From Paramacrobiotus metropolitanus (lineage: Eukaryota; Tardigrada; Eutardigrada; Parachela; Macrobiotidae), in the NCBI RefSeq assembly GCF_019649055.1, contig NW_026570232.1, forward strand, positions 310,001-374,000: a DNA stretch of 64,000 nucleotides, written 5' to 3'. Of this stretch, positions 56,551 to 64,000 are shown in pieces (positions within the stretch are counted from its first letter, which is position 1; each line of letters begins with the position of its first letter). Under the pieces are notes generated by a model. That model made no database searches. It was not told where the DNA came from and saw only the letters and a program-made list of their open reading frames with translations. A program made the position numbers and the translations under genes.

Positions 56551-57214
56551 CTGGTTCGATCTCGTCTAAGTTGGGGCCCAGCGATGGTAACATGCCTCGC
56601 GGTCGTGGCGAATCATATCGGTTTCCTCCTCGCCTCCCTCCTTTTTGTGGCGAGTGTCGGTGAAGTCGTTGCGCACCTAATTGTTGCGGTGATCTCAAAC
56701 GAGGTGCTCCAATGTCCGACAGTGACAAACCTCCTGTTGATGGGAAAGGTGGCAATAGCGGGGATCCCCTTTGAGACTGTACTGGAGTCGATACCATTCC
56801 GCTAAATCCGCTATGTCCCATGAATCTGCTCGGTGTGGTCTGTTGCGGTGGCGGCATTAACGTTGTTGCCGATCCCATCATCACCTGCGATGGTCCCATT
56901 GGTGGGGTGTACGCTCCTGGATAGGGCTGATAAGGGACATTGTACGTCGGTTGTTCTGTGTACTGGGTTCCGGCAGTCGAGCCGTGGTGCACCCAGTTAA
57001 CCGTATCCTGATAACTTGTCGGCTGTCCTGGATATCCGTAATACACTGTTCCAGGCTCGTTCTGTGCCGTTCCTGCTGACGACATCGACCCTTCCCCGTA
57101 TGAGGTGTCGTAACCGTATTCACCTTCCATTCTTTTAGGAGTCGATGCTTTTAACGGATTTCCGATGCTTTCCGAATCAGAGTTGTCTGAGTTTTGTCGT
57201 TCCAATCTATCCAT
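56477..57214 (-). CDS. Element 2 Pro/Gly/Tyr-rich protein (245 aa)
   Basis: Starts MDRLERQNSDNSDSESIGNP, then a disordered Tyr/Pro/Gly/Gln-rich body (YGYPGQPTSYQDTVNWVHHG; PYQPYPGAYTPPMGPSQVMM) ending in Arg/Gly-rich sequence. Its end overlaps the start of the 1432-aa ORF by 74 bases, within a 16-bp repeat. A +1 shift would fuse the two. Composition resembles prion-like or nucleocapsid tails. Confidence 0.55.
   Translation of the reverse strand: MDRLERQNSDNSDSESIGNPLKASTPKRMEGEYGYDTSYGEGSMSSAGTAQNEPGTVYYGYPGQPTSYQDTVNWVHHGSTAGTQYTEQPTYNVPYQPYPGAYTPPMGPSQVMMGSATTLMPPPQQTTPSRFMGHSGFSGMVSTPVQSQRGSPLLPPFPSTGGLSLSDIGAPRLRSPQQLGAQRLHRHSPQKGGRRGGNRYDSPRPRGMLPSLGPNLDEIEPDGLRATPPGERTGNAPSAGNAPSA
56483..56542. 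repeat. Three copies of a 16-bp GC-rich unit at an ORF overlap
   Basis: CTGGGGGCGTTGCCCG at 56483, 56502 and 56527. It is translated as GNAPSA-type repeats in one frame and ATPPV-type repeats in the other. Confidence 0.9.
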
Positions 57215-57337
57215 TAACTGTGCTTACCTTCTGTAATAACGAAACAATATCGATTAGCTTTATAACGGTGATGACCTTTTACACCTTCCCAACTCCTATT
57301 TTTAGTGTAGTCAACCCCTTATTTATATTTATGTGGT

Positions 57338-57754
57338 TTATTTGTCTTTGCGTCCTCTAGTTATCCGATCAAGGAGTTCTTTGTCGGCAGCATCTTCAAC
57401 TTCACCTTTCTGGGTTAACAACTCTGTGGGGGTAAGTTTCTTTTTCTTCGGTTTGATCTTTCTCTCATCGATTGCCTTCGCTATTTCGCGGCCCAGCTGT
57501 TCAGCTTTCGATTTGACCGCTTCTATTTCCTCCTTTCTCTTTTGTATGAGGTCGCTCTCATTATTGGTAGCAGCGCGTGGTTCGAAAAAGGATTGTTGTG
57601 AGTCCTTTTTGGAAGTGCGCTCTGGTACTTCCTCATTGCTCGGGCGATTCTCAGCGCCATCTCGTTTTTTCGGATGGTGATCCCCGTCTCTGGTAGCAGT
57701 GCGTTGTTGCGCAAGTGTACAGCGCAAGCGTGTTCTGTGGGTCATGAGCTGCAT
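57338..57754 (-). CDS. Element 2 small charged helical ORF (138 aa)
   Basis: Lys/Glu-rich with a predicted long helix (LIQKRKEEIEAVKSKAEQLG). It precedes the 245-aa ORF by about 120 bp. No family is recognised; it may be the first ORF of element 2 or an older exon. Confidence 0.4.
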   Translation of the reverse strand: MQLMTHRTRLRCTLAQQRTATRDGDHHPKKRDGAENRPSNEEVPERTSKKDSQQSFFEPRAATNNESDLIQKRKEEIEAVKSKAEQLGREIAKAIDERKIKPKKKKLTPTELLTQKGEVEDAADKELLDRITRGRKDK

Positions 57755-59509
57755 GCATCATGAATTACATACATATTTATCATCATAACGGGCGTGCTTA
57801 AAATGGATACAGTTGCGGATGCGGTTGAATGCGGTTGGTTGTCGTGGTTGAGTGCAGGATAGTTGCTGTTGTGAGCAAGTCAAAGGTTGTGGTTTGACGA
57901 TAACAAGCAAATGATTGAGCGTGAAGAAAGGAATGAATCATTGTGTAAACCAATAGTGTGTCTTTGTTGTCTGCAATGTTTTATCTCTCGTAACATGTAT
58001 TAAGTGCCTGGCTAAAAAAGTAGTGTGCGATGAAGTTGTCAAATGATTTAGTACATCTCCATCCAGCCTCGGAACAACTTCTCTTGGAATCTTGCAACTT
58101 CTCTTGCCTTTATCTTTGCATGCCCTTTTGTTAGCATTCGAGTGTTGTCTGCTAATCGGCATTAAAGGTCATTGGGTCGGATCAGTTGTGGCCGCTTTCA
58201 CGTTGTAGCAAGTAGCAATAGATAAAGGTCATAACCACCGAGTCACAGCTAACCTTTAGTTACGCGACATGGAGGGCATGTGTGCGTAGCAAGTAAAGGT
58301 AGCTGAAGGTGTGGAGCTGCGATGGAAGGTCAAGTTATTTCAGTAGTGGTGAGGTTATAACCACTGCAAGTGTTTCAGAGTGAGTTGATGTGCTGTTAGC
58401 AGCAGTGAGTGTACTGCTGCAAGTGACAATGTATTAGTAGTGGTGGGTGCATTACCACTACGCGTGTTAATCGTGAGACATCAGTGCGAGTGATTTGCTG
58501 TTATAATTGTTAATGGATAGTGTGTCATTGTGGACCCTGTGAGACGAGCGACGAGTGTGGATTGTGAAAAGTCACAAGTGTCGCTTACAGCAAACCACGC
58601 GTTGTATGAGCGAGTGTGGGAGCGGTATCTAGTAAGAATACTTGGCACTGCTTCCAAACGACGTCGGTGAATGTTTCAAGGCTCGTTAGTGCATAAGTTG
58701 GTGCCGGCGTTCTGCGGTTCTTTTCTCGGAGCGTACAACGATAGGTGTGTTGGAGCGGAAGCGGGTGCAGGTGGTCGACAACTAGCGGGAGCAGCATAAC
58801 GGCATTCCTCTGTAAGTCGTATGGCAAGTTATCATTTTTGCTTTCTCTTCGTGGGTCCTTTTGTTCATGAGATAGTTTAAACAGGATAAGTTAATAACGA
58901 TGTGCATTTGCTTTCAGTTTGTTTTTTTAAAATAAAGTTTGTGTCAAAAATAGTCATTTGGTTGACTTCGGACGAATGTTTGTTATTAACTGGTTATTCA
59001 TGAAAATTGATCTTATGATTAAGTTGACCTTAGAAGATAGTCCTAATATTAATAGAATCGTAAATCATCAGCTTACTTTGAGGGATTTCGATCATTTTAA
59101 CAGTGTGTGCTCTAGATTGTTCGCGGATTTTCCCTGTATTCTTTCGATTTCTTTTGCATGTAAAAAATACGGCGTATATGGTGAGACCCGCTTGGAAGGA
59201 AATATTTATAAGCAGTACCAGCAGAGTAGAAACAGTAATACTTAAGTACGTATTTAGGTATATTTCGATGCCGTCTTTTCATGCCATTAATTTTCGAAAA
59301 AAATTGAATTAACTCTTAAATATCTCGATTTGTAGAATAATTAAGTTTTTTATCTGCGCAAGTCAAAAGTCCTGCTGACGTACCAGAAAGAGCGAATCTG
59401 TAAATCGTCGTAACCGATCGTTTTAACATGCCCCTTTAAAATGCGATTCTTGAATTTTTTGTTGCCGATGATAAGAAAATCTCTGATTGCATAAATTTAA
59501 GTTTAAAAA
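57755..59509. other. Non-coding stretch, possible element 2 leader then flank
   Basis: 57.8-58.9 kb is rich in GAGTG/GTGAG phrases and still contains AAAGGTCAT motifs (58166, 58225) and an ACATGGAGGGCATG phrase like the element 2 3' UTR, so it is probably element 2 leader. After about 58.9 kb the sequence turns AT-rich and motif-free. No LTR copy was identified. Confidence 0.45.
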
Positions 59510-60067
59510 GTGCTTGTACGTAAGATGGCAGGAATTCGCCTTAGAGATTTACCAGTATTTGGTGGACAGTCCACTGAATCTGCAGAATATTTTATGGACA
59601 GGTTTAACAGAATTAAGAACTATTTGTCGTGGAGCGATGAACAGTCTTTGGTGCATTTCGGTTTGTGCTTGACAAATGCTGCCTTAAAATGGTTCAAGAA
59701 CAACGAATCCAAACTGAAAAAATTTTGCGACGCAGAGCAGGAATTTTTAAAAATCTTCGGTAGAAATCTGTTAGATTTAGATATCAGTAAATTCATGTCA
59801 AAAAATTTCGCTGTTGACGAACCCTTGACGTACGTATACGGTGTGTTGGATTACATTGCTGCAACCCATGTCATCGCTGGAGAAGAAGAAAAGGTCAGAA
59901 TTCTTTTCGAACATTTGCCGATGCAGTTCAAAGCAGATATGATACAAAATCGTCCCAAAACAGTCGAGTTATTTACTGAAAGGCTGCAGGAAATTCGTAA
60001 GAAGTGTCAATATCTAAAAGCTGATGGGGAAGTGCCCGACGATTGTAAAATTTTCCCGCTTTCTTAG
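59510..60067 (+). CDS. Solo Gag-like capsid protein (185 aa)
   Basis: Intact ORF; the better start is MAGIRLRDLPVFGGQSTESA at 59525. The pattern FGGQSTESAEYFMDRFNRIK, then ALKWFKNNESKL, then a C-terminal helix set (DEPLTYVYGVLDYIAATHVI; IRILFEHLPMQFKADMIQNR) is that of the Ty3-like capsid N- and C-lobes, the fold shared with Arc. It lacks zinc knuckle, protease and polymerase. No LTRs were seen around it. It differs from element 1's capsid. It could be a domesticated gag or a remnant preserved by chance. Confidence 0.7.
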   Translation: MLVRKMAGIRLRDLPVFGGQSTESAEYFMDRFNRIKNYLSWSDEQSLVHFGLCLTNAALKWFKNNESKLKKFCDAEQEFLKIFGRNLLDLDISKFMSKNFAVDEPLTYVYGVLDYIAATHVIAGEEEKVRILFEHLPMQFKADMIQNRPKTVELFTERLQEIRKKCQYLKADGEVPDDCKIFPLS

Positions 60068-62500
60068 ATGTTTTGACGTGCTACTGGAAGTTCCAGCTAG
60101 TTGGTCACTTAAAAAAATAAATCAAAAAAACAGCAATAATTCTTAGCTCAGTTAGCTAATAATTCATAGACACTAGTTTAAGTATGAATCAATTAAATTG
60201 TAATTATGCAAGTAATGTTCTTTTGGAGGTGGCGCAATTATCGGTACACCAATAAAGCAAGAGAGCAAACCCGTTATGTACTTTAGCGCTGTGAGTGATT
60301 CAGTCGCTTTGCTTAATTCTAACAATTTTGCTGATTTGTGCCTAAGTGTTTTCTTCGTAGACGTTTAAGGGTGCATTTTCATAAATATTTAGTTGTGGTT
60401 TATCAACAGCGTTTGTCAAAATTAAATTTAAAAAAACTAATTTTCTTAATAAAAATTTTGAAATTCGGGTCTAATAATTGATTTGCACCGTACAATCGCC
60501 GTAGGTAAAATCTTTGACAGCGTATAAGCCGTTAGTGATGATTTTTTTTTACAATTTTGTTTTTGGAATCGCTGATTTCTGTTTGGAATTTAGGTGAATG
60601 TTTTAAAGTTGTGCAACAAAGCTGAAAAGAGAAATAAATGAGGATGTTGTGAGAGAAAGATGAGTAAATGAAATGGGTCAATATTTTGAGCACACCTTTA
60701 TTGTTGTTCCAGCTTGCGCAAGCACTGTCGCCTGAATAACAACATATCAGAAAATTCGAGAACATCTTCACATCGTTTTCTTTTAAGATATCATCATGTT
60801 TTGGTACCTTTTGTCTGCTCAGGTAAAAAATCCACCATGCGTTATGTTTTACACTAGAACGCTTTAATAACATGAATGGCAATTACTTATGCACTGGGAC
60901 GCCTCTGCATATGTTCGGGTTATTCATGAAAAAATCGGCAGACAATTTTCCACAACAAATATTCTTGTGTGCAAGCTTGCCGCCAGCCCACTCAAGAAAA
61001 TTGTTTCATAGCGGCAGTAGAAAAATTTAAAAAAAAAGAAGAGAAGAATTTGGTGCTCAGGGTTCAGATTACAGTACATTAGTATATAAATTCCAAAATA
61101 TTGTCGCTCATTCGGCTAAAAGATCCTGTCTTATTACGCAGTAAAAAAAAGCGATTCAAAATCAGCGTATGGGTTATTTCTAAATTCTGTATGAAAACAC
61201 CAGTTCGCAAATTTGGTGCACTGCAATCAAAAAAGCGCAGGGTAATTAGCGGAAATTGGAAATTGAAAAAATCATGTTCATTAAATTGCACGTAGTCGGG
61301 ACCACGATTTGTTTTCTTCTAATCGGATAATTGTCTGATAAAATGCGGCATTTCTTTGTACGTTTACGTTGGTTGCGTTGTGCTAATTTATTTAGGCTTT
61401 TGCTATTAAGGTAAAATATTGTTGCATAATTTTCTGACCATCGAAACGTTTAAAACAGAGAAGCTTAAGATATTAATAGCTACCTTTCATTGTTGCCATC
61501 ACCCATTAAAGCTCAATGCACTAGTTGCATATGATTCCTCATGTATGCTTGATTTCTATTGTCGCACCCGAACCACACCCCATTGTTAAGTACGCTCTAA
61601 ATCATATCATATTGCTCTGCGCTTATTAACGTAAAATACTGGCCTCAATATTCAGTACATCGTCAGCACTTGACTTTCCATTTTCACTTTCTTCGTGTTA
61701 CTTGCTGGTCAAGATGCAATAAAATTCAAAATAAAATTTACTTTCCGCCGTAATACTTTTGTATGCTTTCATAAGCTTTACACTGCATTAAATATATTAT
61801 ATTTTTATATAATCAGTGTTTGAATAACTGTCTACCTCAGCTGTACAGTTGTTGGCAATGGGCATTATCGGGATCTGTATTATTACTAAATTTTGTAGAG
61901 TACAACGTGCCATATTCACTACGTAAACTCGTATCTTTATATTCATACAATCCTACCGTCCAAAACGTAATCAATTTTGTTTTTTTATGGATTCGTCAAA
62001 GTGTGGTCATTTTAAGTCAAACTTGGTCTTAAAAAAATCAATATTTTCCTGACCAACTTATCCTGAATTTTGATTTTTTCAAAAAACGTTCTGGTCAGAA
62101 AATTATAGAAGTCCGTTTTAAGTATGGCGAAACGCAAGTGCAGTACCAAGAATACTTTACTATTGTGAAGCACAGTATGTATAAAGTACATACGGTACTG
62201 TAACCATGGATATGGATCTGTAAGTACACTTTGGTCAGTACAGCAGCTAGGGAAATGTGGATTTTTACGTAGTTCAAATTCTAAACAGCCGGACGACTGC
62301 CGGAACAGTCTATAAATTCAAACCTGACCTTTCCAATACAAACGTGCCGAGCGTGAAAGCGCGAGGCTTGTCTCTATACTAACAATCATTATGCTTATGA
62401 TACTCGTACAGATTGCGCAATGTGCAAATGATACTCGTACCAATAATAAGTCTTGGAGATGTTAGTTCTCAGTGTATGGGTCTAGTAATGGCGTAATCAT
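60068..62500. other. AT-rich region without recognisable gene
   Basis: Short chance ORFs only. No repeat or RNA gene was seen. Confidence 0.5.
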
Positions 62501-62911
62501 TATGTGAGTAGGTGAATGTTATGCTTGGGTGTGAAGTACTTTGTAGAAGAACTTGTCAGCGGAACAGCCTTCGCCAACGGGAAAGCCGGCTAACAAGATT
62601 CTGCATAGTCCGCGGTTTAAACGTTTCATTCAGCAGCGCCCTAGCCGGAAGAAGCTGCACAGCTGTTTTGTCGCACCAGAGCACAGCCAACTAGCGAGAC
62701 CAGACGGAAGGAGTATCTACAGGCGGTGCCAGCGGAAGTAGTGCTGCTGCGGTGTCCACGTCTAATGCGAATTGCAGCACTAAAGAGACGTGAGACAGAG
62801 CAAGTAACAGCAAGCGCGGGATATTGAGTGCCGTAATTGGTTCGAGTAAGAGCGCTGATAAAACTTGACTTGTGCGAGTGCTGGTGCAGGTGCGATATCC
62901 TTTAAAATTGT

Positions 62912-63888
62912 GTGAGTGGTGACGTTGGAGCATGCAATGCAGGTGACAGCATTGCGAGTGCTTGTGCGAGTGTTGGCATGAGCGAGCGTGAATTCAGTGC
63001 AAGTGTTAGCACTGAGAGTGTCCGTGCGAGTTGTGGTATGGGCAAGGTGAAGTCCTGTGCGAGTCTGTGCACAGTAGCGTGTGTGTCCGGCGTGAGTCAT
63101 GGCGCGGGCAAGTTGGTTAATGGTGATAGTTGTGACACTGGAAAGTCGATATCCAGTGTGAGCGGTGGTTTTGCGGAGATGATGCCGGTCAGTACGAGTG
63201 CCAACACTAGCGAGTGCAGTGTTAGTGTGAGTGGCAGTACTGGCGAGGATGGCATCGGAGTGAACGGCGCAAGTGGTCAGTGTGGTGTCAATGTGATGGT
63301 GACATTGGCGAGTGTGGTGCCAATGTGAGTGGTGACATTGGCGAGAGTGGTGCCAATGTGAGTGGTGACATTGGCGAGTGCGGTGTCAATGCGAGTGGTG
63401 GTATTGGCAGCAGAGTGGTCAGTGCGAGTAGTGGCATTGGCGAGTGTGTGTGCGTGGGGAATACAGATACAGAGAACATCAGCAAACATGACGATATGTT
63501 GCGGACGTGTCAGGAGTTGTTAACCGGATACGTAGACCGGATGGAAGACTCATTACCATTTCCGGCGGAGTTTACATGGATGGCGGATGAGTTGGCCCGG
63601 ATTCGCGTGCAGTTAAGAGCATTAGTCCCACATGGAGCGCAAGTTGCAGCGGATGCGGCGCCAGACTATAGTGGCATAATGGAAACGCTGGACTTTGCGG
63701 ATCTGCTAGTGCGAGGAGGGAGCGCGCCGGAAGTTGTGAGCGAACTAGACGAAGAAGACGCCGGTTACCACGAGACGCCGGCAGAGTCCAGTGCTGATGC
63801 GGTGCCAGTGCGGTCCACACTGATAGAGGAGATGGATACAGATTCGGTGGATGCCGTACCGGAAGGAGGCGAGTGCCATCCGAGTTGA
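62912..63888 (+). CDS. Repeat-rich ORF pair of unknown function near right edge
   Basis: ORF 62912-63328 (Ser/Gly/Val/Cys-rich) overlaps ORF 63280-63888 (202 aa) in another frame. The second opens with 11-residue repeats (GDIGECGANVS, GDIGESGANVS, GDIGECGVNAS) from a 33-bp tandem repeat at 63299-63440. It then becomes an ordered acidic helical protein (LRTCQELLTGYVDRMEDSLP; MADELARIRVQLRALVPHGA) and ends at 63888. It resembles the N-terminal part of a retroelement Gag but no diagnostic motif is present. It may continue in another frame off the right edge. Confidence 0.4.
63299..63455 (+). repeat. 33-bp tandem repeat, about five copies
   Basis: Units of GTGACATTGGCGAGTGTGGT GCCAATGTGAGTG, with increasing divergence to the right. 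Looser GAGTG-rich repetition extends upstream to about 62900. Confidence 0.9.
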
Positions 63889-64000
63889 GGGATGGTGGTC
63901 ACCTTCTGGGACGGTCGGACTCGAGTGTCTGGACGGATTGCGGAGCGTGTGCGAGCGGTAAAGCGACCCATGACGAGGACGTCATGATCCATAGGAGAGG

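Larger units (their letters stand above)
47708..57754 (-). mobile_element. Element 2: second giant LTR-type element, polymerase-less, 5' LTR not seen
   Basis: On the minus strand: ORFs of 138, 245, 1432, 698 and 226 aa (57754 to 49158), then 1.4 kb of untranslated repeats, then CAGGAGCTCGGCATCCCCCC CAGAGGCA directly before TGTGAG at 47715. The phrase is almost the same as the one before element 1's 3' LTR (TGTTAG), so 47715 is taken as the inner edge of a 3' LTR running toward lower coordinates. Its outer edge was not found and no second LTR copy was seen near 58-60 kb, so the 5' end is unknown. No capsid, protease, reverse transcriptase or integrase signature was recognised. Confidence 0.7.

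Overview
The window is nuclear DNA of a small invertebrate animal. The host genes have short introns (about 80-250 bp) with ordinary GT-AG borders, and they include animal-type proteins (kinectin/RRBP1-like, IFT88-like, eIF5, mitochondrial Twinkle helicase, RNA polymerase I largest subunit). I cannot name the species. No rRNA, tRNA, CRISPR or bacterial operon structure was seen.

Layout. 1-8.9 kb is the gene-rich part: the 5' end of an IFT88-like gene (-), a nearly complete Twinkle gene (-), and an eIF5 gene (+) whose C-terminal half is replaced by an unrelated membrane-like protein. 8.9-17.8 kb is repeat country: a 96-bp hairpin tandem repeat, a 735-bp foldback element, AT-rich 10-mers, two diverged copies of a hairpin-rich repeat, and a decayed non-LTR reverse transcriptase joined to a second copy of the tail of the eIF5-fusion gene. 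18.9-22.9 kb holds the last exons of POLR1A (-) without the rest of the gene, and the first six exons of an RRBP1/kinectin-like gene (-) without its end. 22.9-28.4 kb has no recognisable gene.

The most unusual part is 28.4-57.8 kb. Element 1 (28437-45406, +) is a 16,970-bp LTR element with two apparently identical 452-bp LTRs and a 4-bp target duplication (CAGT). It encodes a Gag-like capsid region, an RGG-rich nucleocapsid-like protein, an aspartic protease and several unfamiliar proteins, but I found no reverse transcriptase, RNase H or integrase. Element 2 (about 47.7 to at least 57.75 kb, -) encodes long open proteins of 245, 1432, 698 and 226 residues. Its last two proteins are homologous to the last two of element 1, and the sequence just before its presumed 3' LTR matches that of element 1. 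The two therefore belong to one family of giant polymerase-less LTR elements with a conserved two-part 3' protein. Each element carries its own short motif (CCGACC...GGTCGG hairpins in element 1, AAAGGTCA in element 2) dozens of times, in several reading frames and in the untranslated regions, which points to a DNA- or RNA-level role.

57.8-64 kb contains one intact solo Gag-like ORF (59510-60067) and, at the right edge, a repeat-rich ORF that may begin another element. Coordinates of host exons are from manual reading of splice signals and reading phase; nothing was aligned by computer.
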